The translations under genes and the position numbers were made by a program. The notes beneath the pieces were generated by a model. That model did not search any database. It saw nothing but the letters and a program-made list of their open reading frames with translations, and had not been told where the DNA came from. This document shows, in pieces, positions 50,408 to 58,924 of a DNA stretch of 64,000 nt (position 1 is the first letter of the stretch; each line of letters begins with the position of its first letter). Source of the DNA: Bdellovibrionales bacterium (GTDB lineage: Bacteria; Bdellovibrionota; UBA1018; CAIMNF01); NCBI GenBank assembly GCA_947502835.1, contig CANNBJ010000003.1, forward strand, positions 186,001-250,000. The letters are read 5' to 3'.

Positions 50408-51601
50408 ATGCCCGATCGATCACTTGAATTGATTCAGAATCCCAAAGACGTCTCTGCCATTGCGAAAACACTCTCGCAGGCATCCATGATCGCGTTTGAC
50501 ACTGAATTCATTCGGGAAAGCACTTTCTATCCCAAACTCGAAATCCTTCAAATCGCAACGCCCGGTGACGCTTGGCTCATTGACTGTCAGGCACTCTCCA
50601 AGAGCGAGATGAAGCCGATTCTGGATGTGTTCCAGGATTCCAAAATTCTGAAAATTGTTCACGCGGCCCACGGGGATCAGGAGTGTCTTCTTTCCGCCTA
50701 CGATATCTTGTCTTCACCGGTATTTGATACTGCAGTGGGAGCCTCCCTTTGCGGACTGGGCGACAACATCGGGCTTGGAAATTTGATTCGATCGGTTCTC
50801 GGAATTGATCTTCCGAAGGGCTATGCACGTACGAATTGGTCAAAGCGTCCGCTCCCGAAGCCGGTGCTCGAATATGCACTTCTCGATGTGAAGCATTTGA
50901 TCGAGGTCGCGGCCATCCTGTTTGAGCGCCTCGACAAAAACGGTCGCAGGGATTGGGCGATGGAGCTCTCCGCAAAGTTCAGTGATCGAAAACTGTACGA
51001 GGTCCCGGCAGAAGACATTGCGCGCAGGCTTGCACAGTCCGGAAAATTCCATGTGAGGGACTATGCCGTACTCCTTGAGTTGGTACGGTGGCGCGAAGAC
51101 CGCGTTCGAGAGCTTGATGTTCCAAGACGCTGGCTTGCCGAGGATGGGGTCTTGATCGATCTCGCAAAAATCAAACCCGCCACGGTCGAGCAGCTCCAGG
51201 GATTCCGGGGGCTTTCGAGGGGAGAGGCGAAGCTTCCCCAAGCAAAGAGAATCCTTCAGGCGATCGAGACCGGCATCAAATGCAAGGATGAAATCCCAAA
51301 GGACTTGAAACAGAGGAATACGCTGCAACCGACCTCCGAGGAGTCGCTCGGGATTGATCTGTTGCGCGTTCTCCTTTCCTTGCTTTCCGACCAGTATTCG
51401 ATTGCATCCAAACACATCGTGCAACCGCAAAGTCAGCTTCCTCTTCTCAGGCTCCAACCGGCGTCGCTTTCCGATTTGAAGGAAAGCGGATTGGTTTCTC
51501 CGCAACTGGGGGATTCCGGGATGCAAAAGTTGTATTCCTTTTTGCGGGGGGAGTTGTCGCTTACCCTAGAATCAGGCAAGAGGGTGAAATTGCGGGAATG
51601 A
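50408..51601 (+). CDS. rnd: Ribonuclease D
   Basis: 3'-5' exoribonuclease trimming tRNA and other RNA precursors. The 397 residues show the DEDD exonuclease fold: FDTEF (D31, E33), HAAHGDQECLLSAY, and the Exo III-type YALLDVKHLIEVA. An HRDC domain follows (about 210-290: YAVLLELVRWREDRVRELDVPR), then a C-terminal extension. The start lies 22 bases after the DUF3465-like gene and has no strong Shine-Dalgarno. Confidence 0.9.
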   Translation: MPDRSLELIQNPKDVSAIAKTLSQASMIAFDTEFIRESTFYPKLEILQIATPGDAWLIDCQALSKSEMKPILDVFQDSKILKIVHAAHGDQECLLSAYDILSSPVFDTAVGASLCGLGDNIGLGNLIRSVLGIDLPKGYARTNWSKRPLPKPVLEYALLDVKHLIEVAAILFERLDKNGRRDWAMELSAKFSDRKLYEVPAEDIARRLAQSGKFHVRDYAVLLELVRWREDRVRELDVPRRWLAEDGVLIDLAKIKPATVEQLQGFRGLSRGEAKLPQAKRILQAIETGIKCKDEIPKDLKQRNTLQPTSEESLGIDLLRVLLSLLSDQYSIASKHIVQPQSQLPLLRLQPASLSDLKESGLVSPQLGDSGMQKLYSFLRGELSLTLESGKRVKLRE

Positions 51602-51614
51602 GGGGTTAGAGGCC

Positions 51615-53750
51615 ATGAGACGGAGGATTTGGGCCAATCACCTTCCGGGCCTTTTGTTTCTCGGGGCTTTCGGGATTGCTGCGGAAAAAATCCTGTTTCA
51701 TCTCAATTTGCTCGATGTGGACCTGGCGGGACACTACGCTTCTGCGGTGAGCTCGCTGCAAGGAAAACATCACGAGTTCAACGATCAGTTTTTTTCAGGC
51801 TATACTCACGGGCTTTTTTATCCTCCTTTGGAGGACTGGCTTCTCTCCGGGTGGATTCGGGTTCTGTCACTCTTCTCGCAGGACGGGCTTTCGGCATATT
51901 CCTCGTACCTGCTCATTGTGTTTGCAGCATACCTTTTTTCCCAGTGGCGTTTTGTCATGAGCTGGGGTCCGGGTTGGCGGCGGAACTTTGTTGCGGCTTT
52001 TCTTGTTTTCATGGATCTGGTGCCCAAGCTCGGGGACATGACCATTCAAGGGTTGTCTCTTCAGGACTTCTGGAGAACGGGTCTAACGAGTCAGGTCCTT
52101 TCCGGAATTTTCTTCTTCCAGTTCCTCTCGAGCGTCCTGTTCGGCGGGCGTTTGTTTTGGACCATTCTCTTTTTTTCCCTTACCTTTGTTTCCCACATTG
52201 TTCTTGGCTTGAGTGCGGCACTCCTTCTGGTTTTCCTGATGCTCTTTGATGCCTCAAGGCGCAGGGAGTTTTTCACGGTTTCGTTGGTGTCAGCCCTTTT
52301 GACTGCTTTCTTCTGGCTTCCCCTTCTCGCGCACCGCAGGTTTCTCGAGAGTACGAATGTTTTCAGCTCCACCCATCCCGGATGGAGTTTCGCAGTACTT
52401 TCTGTATTTTTGCTTCTTTTTCAGAAGAAGGACAGAGTGGACCGTGCACTCATCGCATTCGCGCTTTTTGTGTTCCTGTGTTCCGGTTTTCTTCCGCATT
52501 TGATCGAGTGGAGTCCGCTGGGCATCCAACAGTGGGTTCCCGGATTCCACTATTATCGACTGCTGGTGGTCGGAGTGCTCTTACTCGGGGTTGTGGTTGC
52601 CCGATTGGACTGGAGAATGGCGAGGTTCGCAATCCCCGGATTCTTGGTTTGTTTGTCTTTGAATTTTCAGGATACCACCTATGGCGAGGTGAAGCCTGCG
52701 AGTCCGTTGGCATTGGACCTGAAGGATGCCGGTGATCTCACTTTGAGTGGCGGCGGGCGCTACTGGGTCATAGGACGGAATCGCACGATCGACTTCGGTT
52801 TGGATATGTTGCTCGCCAGTGAGTTGCCGGATTTCAGATCCAATAAAGGACTCTATTGGGAAAGCAACCGCTCCAATACACTTCTTTCCTCCTACCTGAC
52901 GACGCTCCTGAAACCTCCGAGCATCTTGCAGTATTTTTTCTTTTCAGGTTTTTCCTGCCCCACGCTCGGGTGTTTTCTTGATTCCTATTTTCATACCTTC
53001 AACATTCAGGGGGTGATCGGGACTCCCGGAGAGACCCGCTACGGTCTGGATCAGGCGAAGTTGGATTGCTATCGGGAACTGTTTCAGAGCGGCACTCCTC
53101 AATATCGATTCTCGAAGTCGGGCGTTGTTCGCGTCTACGGCGAGGAGTATGGCGTAAACAAACTGATTCCAAGGGAGTCGGCAACCAGAATCCGGATGTC
53201 CCTGGTGGAGCCGATTGATTTCCAGCGTCTTGGTCGATTGCCGAAGCGCTATCGAGGATTTCAGACTTGGGAGCAGCTCGCATTGACGGAATCCTTTCAG
53301 ACTTGCAATGACCAGTCCAAGATTTCCTGGCCGCTCAAGGTCTGGATCAGAAATGAGGATTGGGCGGAGGTTTCTTCTCTTCATCAAGACAAAGTGCCCG
53401 AAAGAAAGACCGAAGGCGAGCAAGTGCGCGTCAGCAAAGTCGGAGGGAGAGGATACCGGATTGAGCTCCCGGAATCTCCCGATCCTTCCTTTTATGTCAT
53501 CAAGTTGGCAGCCCAACCCGGCATGCGATTTACGGATGAACGCGGAGAGGTCGTGAGGCATTGGTCCACCTATCCGCACACGCTGATCTTTGCCAAAGGC
53601 AGGGTCGATCTTGGATTTTATCCCACAACTCCGATGAGGGTGGGGCATTGGGTTTCCGTGGTCGCTCTCTTTGGTTTTCTGCTGATTCAGTTGATTTTTC
53701 GACGATTTTTCGTTCAGCGGAACGAATGCATCCAAAAAACAGGGGGTTGA
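51615..53750 (+). CDS. Multi-pass membrane protein, GT-C/YfhO-like
   Basis: 711 residues with about 12 hydrophobic helices up to residue 365, then a soluble, extracytoplasmic C-terminal domain and a final helix (about 680-700). The N-terminal loop GHYASAVSSLQGKH and YPPLEDWLLSG, with an early acidic residue, resemble GT-C glycosyltransferases and the YfhO-type proteins that act on polyprenyl-linked sugars. No specific family motif was certain. Shine-Dalgarno GAGGGG/AGAGG lies before the ATG, 13 bases after rnd, so they may be cotranscribed. Confidence 0.65.
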   Translation: MRRRIWANHLPGLLFLGAFGIAAEKILFHLNLLDVDLAGHYASAVSSLQGKHHEFNDQFFSGYTHGLFYPPLEDWLLSGWIRVLSLFSQDGLSAYSSYLLIVFAAYLFSQWRFVMSWGPGWRRNFVAAFLVFMDLVPKLGDMTIQGLSLQDFWRTGLTSQVLSGIFFFQFLSSVLFGGRLFWTILFFSLTFVSHIVLGLSAALLLVFLMLFDASRRREFFTVSLVSALLTAFFWLPLLAHRRFLESTNVFSSTHPGWSFAVLSVFLLLFQKKDRVDRALIAFALFVFLCSGFLPHLIEWSPLGIQQWVPGFHYYRLLVVGVLLLGVVVARLDWRMARFAIPGFLVCLSLNFQDTTYGEVKPASPLALDLKDAGDLTLSGGGRYWVIGRNRTIDFGLDMLLASELPDFRSNKGLYWESNRSNTLLSSYLTTLLKPPSILQYFFFSGFSCPTLGCFLDSYFHTFNIQGVIGTPGETRYGLDQAKLDCYRELFQSGTPQYRFSKSGVVRVYGEEYGVNKLIPRESATRIRMSLVEPIDFQRLGRLPKRYRGFQTWEQLALTESFQTCNDQSKISWPLKVWIRNEDWAEVSSLHQDKVPERKTEGEQVRVSKVGGRGYRIELPESPDPSFYVIKLAAQPGMRFTDERGEVVRHWSTYPHTLIFAKGRVDLGFYPTTPMRVGHWVSVVALFGFLLIQLIFRRFFVQRNECIQKTGG

Positions 53751-53822
53751 GCATCCGGGGGCGAATTTTTGCTTCTGCAGGCGATGAGAATCTGTCTATA
53801 CTTTACAAGGGAGAGAATGTTC

Positions 53823-54344
53823 ATGAAAAAATTTTATGTGAAAAGCCTGAGTTTGACGTTTTTAGGTTCTGTTTTGGTTCTAGGAGGATGTCTCAAAAAG
53901 AGTTCGCTTAAGCTCCAGGATGATGCCGCCAATGCCTGCGCACAGCTGGCACAGCCCGGGGTTCTGGTTTACTCAACTCTTCAAGAGTGTGCAGCACTTC
54001 ACGGGCAGAGCAATTGCAATGCAACGGTCGCAGAGGCGCCTGCGGGAAGCGTGGTATGTTATTCACGGATCACCGGAACTGGAAGTCCTACGCCAACGGC
54101 GTCCGCGTCTCCCACAGCATCCAGCAGTCCCGGCACAACGAGCTCATCCAGTGGTCCGGGCACAACGAGCTCATCCAGTGGTCCGGGCACAACGAGCTCA
54201 TCCAGTGGTCCGGGCACAACGAGCTCATCCAGTGGTCCGGGCACAACGAGCTCATCCAGCAATCCTGGCTCAACCAGTTCATCCAGCAATCCTGGCTCAA
54301 CCAGTTCATCCAGCAACACTGGCTCGGTGAGCACTTTCAGATAA
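53823..54344 (+). CDS. Lipoprotein with a Ser/Pro/Gly/Thr tandem-repeat tail
   Basis: 173 residues from the ATG at 53823 (an in-frame ATG six bases earlier is closer to the GGGAGA Shine-Dalgarno). The signal peptide ends at LVLGGC. A short folded part with four cysteines (about 30-85) is followed by a tail made of 9-residue repeats (GPGTTSSSS type). The tail resembles linkers of surface lipoproteins; with no catalytic domain it could be an exposed spacer or decoy. A TATACT -10 candidate lies upstream, and the gene ends at a bidirectional terminator. Confidence 0.7.
   Translation: MKKFYVKSLSLTFLGSVLVLGGCLKKSSLKLQDDAANACAQLAQPGVLVYSTLQECAALHGQSNCNATVAEAPAGSVVCYSRITGTGSPTPTASASPTASSSPGTTSSSSGPGTTSSSSGPGTTSSSSGPGTTSSSSGPGTTSSSSNPGSTSSSSNPGSTSSSSNTGSVSTFR
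54128..54316. repeat. 27-bp tandem repeat, seven units, inside the lipoprotein gene
   Basis: Seven contiguous 27-base units. The first four are near-identical, and the last two are diverged in the same positions. Each unit encodes nine residues and is open in several frames, so the repeat could expand or contract without frameshift. Confidence 0.85.
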
Positions 54345-54384
54345 ATCCGGAAGCCGGAAGAGATCTTTCGTTTTTGAATTCATC

Positions 54385-54419
54385 AAAAGGCCTGTATCTT
54401 TGCAATACGGGCCTTTTTT
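54385..54419. terminator. Bidirectional rho-independent terminator
   Basis: AAAAGGCC, T, GTAT, loop, ATAC, G, GGCCTTTTTT folds into a stem ending in T residues on both strands. It sits between the two convergent lipoprotein genes and overlaps neither. Confidence 0.85.
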
Positions 54420-54421
54420 CT

Positions 54422-55765
54422 TTAACGATGGAAATACGTGACCTTGATGGAGTCGCCCGATTGAATCTGAGCTGCAGCCTGAGAGGTCAGTTGAAGGGCA
54501 TTGCCGTTCTGAACCAGTGAGTAGGAACTGGAGCTCAGCACGGTTTCCTGTCCGTTCCGAACCCGAATCACCACCATTCCCACGCTTGTCGCTGCGGCCG
54601 GACTCAGAGGGAACTGACTTTGGATGGAGACCGAATTCGAGAAGAGCTGCTGAAACTGCGAGGTATAGGAATTCGAGTTTCCGTCAATGTCCGCATTGAT
54701 GGAGCCATTACCAAACACAGCCTTCAGGTCAAAGAGATTCTTGTCGCCCATGGAGGGACCATTGGCCAAAGGAGCGGGAACCAGGACTCCGTCGACAATG
54801 TTGGATTTCAGGAAGTTCAGAGCCGTGGTCTTCTGAAGATTGAATCCAAGTTGTTGGATGTAATTCTTGATCCCGACCCTGCTGTCCTGAACAAGATTGT
54901 TCAGATCGGCGGCCCGCGCAGATGCTCGCCCGAGCTTGTTGGTAACCGAGGGGATGTCATTCCGGTCATAGTCCCAATCGCCATTGTCAAACCAGGTCTG
55001 GTTTTCACCGCTTCCGTTTGTGAACGGTTCGTACGCCTCCTTGGTTTCCTCACGCCCGAGTTGGGAGCTTGAATATGCTTTGTAATTGCCCTCATCCGTC
55101 ACCATGATCAGGGCAAGAGTGGCATCGTTTCTGAATTGGGAAAGTTTGTTCAGGCTCGGAGCGGATACGACGTCAGAAAAGCTGTTCTTTCCACTGAGAT
55201 AGGTGATGAGTGATTTGCCAAGGGCCTCGACTCCGGACCCGTTGATTCCAAGGTTCACCGCATCATTGACCAGATTCGGAAGATTGATGTTCGAGTTTGA
55301 GGTGCATCCGACAAAGCCTTCCCCTGCCGGACTGTTGAGATAGTGTGAAGAGGAAATGACATGCACACACACATCGAGCGAGTCTTGCGTGAAATTGGCG
55401 TGACTCAGGTATTGTGACGCCACTGCTGCGAGGCCATCCCGCACCTTCTGTTGTTCTGCATCCATGGAGCCGGAGTTGTCGATCACCATGACGACATCGA
55501 TTTTCTTGTTTTGGATGGAAGAGGCATCAAAACTGGAGATTTTTTTTGTGAGAATTTCTCCGACCGGGTCATTGATGCACTCACCGTTGGTGGTCGTAAT
55601 GACGGAGCCATCTTCGAGTTGGCAGAACTCGGGTAGACTGGAATCGGTCAATTTTTTCAATTCGATCCCGAACTCTTGCGAGCAAGCTGAAAGAACCAGA
55701 AACACTATCGGAAGAGCAGATCTGCTCTTCGAAAGAAAACCCCATTGAGCCAATGCATTTTTCAT
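54422..55765 (-). CDS. VWA-domain lipoprotein
   Basis: 447 residues from the ATG at 55765 (GGGGGA Shine-Dalgarno). The signal peptide ends at VLSAC. Residues about 80-300 form a von Willebrand A domain with an intact metal site, VVMVIDNSGSMDAEQQ (DxSxS), followed by a Thr/Asp further on (VIMVTDEGNY-type). The C-terminal ~120 residues are a beta domain (VGMVVIRVRNGQETVLSSSSYSL). VWA lipoproteins bind other proteins in a metal-dependent way; partner unknown. Paralogues lie at 20798 and 63258. The promoter carries the GTGTC dyad. Confidence 0.8.
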   Translation of the reverse strand: MKNALAQWGFLSKSRSALPIVFLVLSACSQEFGIELKKLTDSSLPEFCQLEDGSVITTTNGECINDPVGEILTKKISSFDASSIQNKKIDVVMVIDNSGSMDAEQQKVRDGLAAVASQYLSHANFTQDSLDVCVHVISSSHYLNSPAGEGFVGCTSNSNINLPNLVNDAVNLGINGSGVEALGKSLITYLSGKNSFSDVVSAPSLNKLSQFRNDATLALIMVTDEGNYKAYSSSQLGREETKEAYEPFTNGSGENQTWFDNGDWDYDRNDIPSVTNKLGRASARAADLNNLVQDSRVGIKNYIQQLGFNLQKTTALNFLKSNIVDGVLVPAPLANGPSMGDKNLFDLKAVFGNGSINADIDGNSNSYTSQFQQLFSNSVSIQSQFPLSPAAATSVGMVVIRVRNGQETVLSSSSYSLVQNGNALQLTSQAAAQIQSGDSIKVTYFHR

Positions 55766-55835
55766 AGAGTCCCCCGATTCGACATCCGGCCAAATCCCCC
55801 CGGATTCCAACCTTCACTCAATGATACTGTCCAAC

Positions 55836-55868
55836 GTGTCGGGGCCACAAGTGTGTCTCTTGCGACAC
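55836..55868 (-). promoter_or_regulatory. GTGTC-N6-GACAC dyad plus half-site upstream of the VWA lipoprotein
   Basis: GTGTC at 55836-55840 and 55853-55857, then GACAC at 55864-55868. Dyad spacing is identical to that at 22002-22017. TATCAT, a possible -10, lies about 10 bases downstream on the minus strand. Confidence 0.5.
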
Positions 55869-55934
55869 GGCTCAAACTGTTTTTACGGGAGAATGGGGGC
55901 TATTTTTCGGAAAATGCAACGAAACCGAATGCGC

Positions 55935-56336
55935 TCAGGCACGACCGGAAACCGGAATATGATACAGGATCTGGATCACGATCCCGTCCGGATCCTCGAG
56001 ATAAAAAGAACGGGCACCATCGCGATGAGTCTTCAGTTCCTTCACGATCTTGGCGCCTTCTTTTTTGACATGCGCATACCACTCATCGACTTGATCGGGT
56101 GTAGGGACGAAGAAACCGATGTGATTGAGATTTCCAGGACGATGGAGCGGGGCATCTGCTTGGTGGAGGGCAAGGTTATCAAGACCGGGTCCCTTGGCAT
56201 CGGCGCTAGTGACATATACGGACTTGGAATCCGGCTCCCACTCGATTTGCATCTTCATGACCCGGCAATAGAAGTCCTTTGAGGCTTGGGCATCGCGTAC
56301 ATTCAGGGCAACATGGCGCATTCCGAGGGTTTTCAT
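55935..56336 (-). CDS. VOC-superfamily (glyoxalase/dioxygenase-like) protein
   Basis: 133 residues from MKTLGMRHVALNV. A full vicinal-oxygen-chelate domain: metal-ligand histidines in MRHVALNV and LNHIGFFV, and the final YLEDPDGIVIQIL with its glutamate/aspartate. The chemistry (lyase, dioxygenase or resistance) cannot be assigned. It is divergent from grxC, 40 bases away. Confidence 0.8.
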   Translation of the reverse strand: MKTLGMRHVALNVRDAQASKDFYCRVMKMQIEWEPDSKSVYVTSADAKGPGLDNLALHQADAPLHRPGNLNHIGFFVPTPDQVDEWYAHVKKEGAKIVKELKTHRDGARSFYLEDPDGIVIQILYHIPVSGRA

Positions 56337-56376
56337 AGGGGTTCTCAATATCATTCTTTCAAGGTAAAGAGAAGGT

Positions 56377-56631
56377 ATGAAGAAAATCACTGTGTATTCG
56401 ATGCAAAATTGTCCCTATTGCGTAAAGGCCAAGGGCTTGCTCACCCAAAGGGGAATCTCGTTTGAGACGATCATGATCGATGATTGGTCGGAGGAGGCCT
56501 GGGATGATCTCGTCAAGAAGAGCGGGATGAAGACCGTTCCCCAGATTTATGTGGACGGGACCTTGATCGGGGGGTTCACACAGCTCGCAGAAGTGGATGC
56601 AAAGGATCAGTTGGCGAGCCTGAAGGGGTGA
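56377..56631 (+). CDS. grxC: Glutaredoxin 3
   Basis: 84 residues, thioredoxin fold, reduces disulfides with glutathione. The active site CPYC is at 12-15; TVPQIYVDGTLIGGFTQL carries the cis-proline and glutathione-binding GG. Shine-Dalgarno AGAGAAGG precedes the ATG. Presence of a glutaredoxin fits with a glutathione-synthetase-like gene elsewhere in the window, but full glutathione synthesis is not shown here. Confidence 0.93.
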   Translation: MKKITVYSMQNCPYCVKAKGLLTQRGISFETIMIDDWSEEAWDDLVKKSGMKTVPQIYVDGTLIGGFTQLAEVDAKDQLASLKG

Positions 56632-56637
56632 TGCCGG

Positions 56638-57747
56638 TCAGGAGAACCGTGTGACATAGTTGCACCGCTGGCAGAGCGGATCGACCAACTTCCGGTTCAG
56701 AAAACCGTGCAGGATTTCTTTGGCTTTCCGGGATTCGAGAATCTCCAGGATCGGCCGTTCAAGGATGTTCCCAAGAGGGATTCTGCCTTCCTTGTCGAGG
56801 CAGCAGGGGACAACGGTGCCGTCGACAAGGATGCCGAAGTGATTTCGAAGGCCATGGCATGTCCCTGTTTCACCCAGAAGTGGAAGTTCGGGATCGGGCC
56901 AGACAAATTCCGTGTCGTAGTGAACGTAGAGACGGTCCCGGATCCTGAAACTTTTTTTTGAGCGTACATCAACCCGATCCGGGAGTTTCACCTTGTAGTG
57001 AGTTTCGATGTGCTCCCGAATCCGCGAATTCGCTTCCGGGAAGCGGGTCGGGGATTCGAGGTTCCAAAGCCTGAAATTCAGATACAGGTCAGGTCTCCGG
57101 AGGAGTGCGCGGTCCACATATTCAAAAATCCGCGCAAGGTACGTTCCTGGATCACGGTCTGGAAAGTTGTCGGGGAAACTGTGAAGCGAGAAGTTCACTT
57201 GGCGCAGGATCGGATGCAAAAGTGATTTCGAGCGGTTTGCGTCAAGCAAAGTTCCATTCGTGACCAGAAACACGGGTGTGTTGTAGCGTGCGCTGATCTC
57301 AAGAAATGCATCGAGTTTGGAATGAACGAGCGGATCTCCCATCAGGTGGTAGGTGACTTGGTCGGTGAGGGGAGCGATCTCTTTTGTGATGTGCTCGAAT
57401 GCGTCGAGTTTCATCGTTTTTTTGGAGCGGATCACTTCCGGACAAAACGTGCACTGCAGATTGCAGATATTGCTGATTTCAATATTGATCTTCCCGAAAC
57501 GGCGGTCCACGCCGCGTAAGTTATCATAACCTTTCAGAAAAATGCCCTGAAACCGCCCAAAAAGCTTCGCTCGGTCTTTTTTATACTCATTAAATTTAAA
57601 AAAACCGGTGTTTTTTTGCCGATCCTCGATACAATTTTCCAAGGCTTGGAATGATTCCAGGCTCAAAAGTCCCGGAATGATTCCGGGCAAACGAGTGACG
57701 AGTGAAGAAAAATGGATTTTTCTTGGGCTTGGTTCTAGTGATTTCAT
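56638..57747 (-). CDS. Radical SAM/SPASM-domain protein
   Basis: 369 residues if started at 57747. The CxxxCxxC cluster (C95, C99, C102) in SNICNLQCTFC binds the radical SAM 4Fe-4S cluster. HLMGDPLVHSKLDAFL is the glycine-rich helper region, and the C-terminal cysteines (CHGLRNHFGILVDGTVVPCCLDKEGRIPLGN, CQRCNY) form the SPASM auxiliary clusters. The substrate is unknown; SPASM enzymes mature peptides or modify proteins. The 5' end may be shorter: 45 bases overlap the divergent protease gene, and two palindromes lie in this zone. Confidence 0.82.
   Translation of the reverse strand: MKSLEPSPRKIHFSSLVTRLPGIIPGLLSLESFQALENCIEDRQKNTGFFKFNEYKKDRAKLFGRFQGIFLKGYDNLRGVDRRFGKINIEISNICNLQCTFCPEVIRSKKTMKLDAFEHITKEIAPLTDQVTYHLMGDPLVHSKLDAFLEISARYNTPVFLVTNGTLLDANRSKSLLHPILRQVNFSLHSFPDNFPDRDPGTYLARIFEYVDRALLRRPDLYLNFRLWNLESPTRFPEANSRIREHIETHYKVKLPDRVDVRSKKSFRIRDRLYVHYDTEFVWPDPELPLLGETGTCHGLRNHFGILVDGTVVPCCLDKEGRIPLGNILERPILEILESRKAKEILHGFLNRKLVDPLCQRCNYVTRFS
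57648..57684. promoter_or_regulatory. Paired palindromes GGAATGATTCC
   Basis: The 11-base palindrome GGAATGATTCC occurs at 57648-57658 and 57674-57684, 26 bases apart (about 2.5 helical turns). The second is extended to CCCGGAATGATTCCGGG. It lies 17 bases upstream of the protease start and at the 5' end of the radical SAM frame. Confidence 0.45.
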
Positions 57748-58901
57748 TGAGTGCCTGCGGTCGGGGCGAGCCGGAGTCTGATGGCATGATGACCCTGGTA
57801 AATGACCGGGTCGAGGTCATCCGGAACGCGAAGGAGCAGGACGAAATCTGCAAGAAGCAGTACTGCGAGCCCAACTACCTCCTTTACCAGAGCTTCGGTC
57901 TCAGGCGGCGTTCCCCGCCTCAAGCGCAACGACCCGCACCCACCCCCCCGCCGTTCACGGGGCCGGCGCCAAAGCCGGATCCGGTCAATCCCGCAAATGA
58001 AGTGGTGGATGTGGCAAAACAGCTGATGAGCACGCCCGAGGCCTGGAGCGTGACAGAGGGCGATCCGGAAATCATCGTCGCCAATATTGATTCCGGGATT
58101 GATCTTGATCACCCGGATCTCAAGTCGAATCTATGGGTCAACTCGAAAGAAGTGGGCGGGGCCCCGGGCCAGGATCGGGACGGGAATGGCTACGCAAACG
58201 ATGTGCACGGGTATGATTTCTACGCAAAGAATGGAAAGCCCGTCGATCAGAACGGGCATGGGACCCACACCGCCGGAACCATTGCAGCACTTCGCAATGG
58301 GGTGGGAGTGATTGGAGTGGCTCCCAAGGTGAAGCTGATGGCGCTTCGATTCATCGGTCCTGAAGGGCAAGGATCCACTGCGGATGCGATTTCAGCGATC
58401 CGTTATGCAACCCGAATGGGGGCCAAATTGATCTCGGCCTCCTGGGGCGGTGGAGGATACAGCTCGCTTCTGGATCAAGCGGTTCAAGACGCCCAGAGAG
58501 CGGGAGTGATCTTCGTTGCAGCTGCCGGGAACGAGGGGAAGGACATCACTCGAACGCCAACGTATCCTGCGAACCTTAACGGTGTGATTGCAGTGGCGGC
58601 CACCGATGAAACCGACCAGCTCACCTATTTCAGCAACTATGGAGCGGGGGCGGTGATGATTGCAGCGCCCGGGGATAAAATCCTGAGCACCTATGTGGGC
58701 AGGGGATACAAGACCCTTTCCGGGACCTCGATGGCGACACCCCAGGTGGCCGGAGCCATCGCGCTTGCGCTCAGCAAGAACAAGTCCCTTCAGGCTTCTG
58801 CGATCAAAAGCGCACTGTGCTCAAGTGCGGATCCGATACGCGGCGGCTTTGGGGTCCAGTGCGGAAGGATCAACATCGGTCGATTTGTGAAGGGAATCTG
58901 A
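57702..58901 (+). CDS. Subtilisin-like serine protease, lipoprotein
   Basis: 399 residues from a GTG. Lipobox ISLSAC with C19. A Pro-rich linker (about 70-98) precedes a complete S8 catalytic domain: Asp in ANIDSGID (D130), His in NGHGTHTAGT (H186), oxyanion Asn in AAGNEG (N277) and Ser in SGTSMATPQVAG (S343). It is likely tethered in the envelope, with its active site exposed to degrade proteins. No clear propeptide is seen, apart from the short region up to residue 100. The GTG is tentatively selected; no strong Shine-Dalgarno precedes it. Confidence 0.85.
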   Translation: MKKNGFFLGLVLVISLSACGRGEPESDGMMTLVNDRVEVIRNAKEQDEICKKQYCEPNYLLYQSFGLRRRSPPQAQRPAPTPPPFTGPAPKPDPVNPANEVVDVAKQLMSTPEAWSVTEGDPEIIVANIDSGIDLDHPDLKSNLWVNSKEVGGAPGQDRDGNGYANDVHGYDFYAKNGKPVDQNGHGTHTAGTIAALRNGVGVIGVAPKVKLMALRFIGPEGQGSTADAISAIRYATRMGAKLISASWGGGGYSSLLDQAVQDAQRAGVIFVAAAGNEGKDITRTPTYPANLNGVIAVAATDETDQLTYFSNYGAGAVMIAAPGDKILSTYVGRGYKTLSGTSMATPQVAGAIALALSKNKSLQASAIKSALCSSADPIRGGFGVQCGRINIGRFVKGI

Positions 58902-58924
58902 TGTTCTCGTGCATTTCCGCTGAC

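Noticed and set aside
54128-54316. CRISPR array
   Set aside because: Units are contiguous, without spacers, and in frame within a lipoprotein gene.
53987-54520. Alternative frame through the tandem repeat of the lipoprotein gene
   Set aside because: It is open only because the 27-bp unit lacks stops in several frames; the lipoprotein frame has signal peptide and Shine-Dalgarno.
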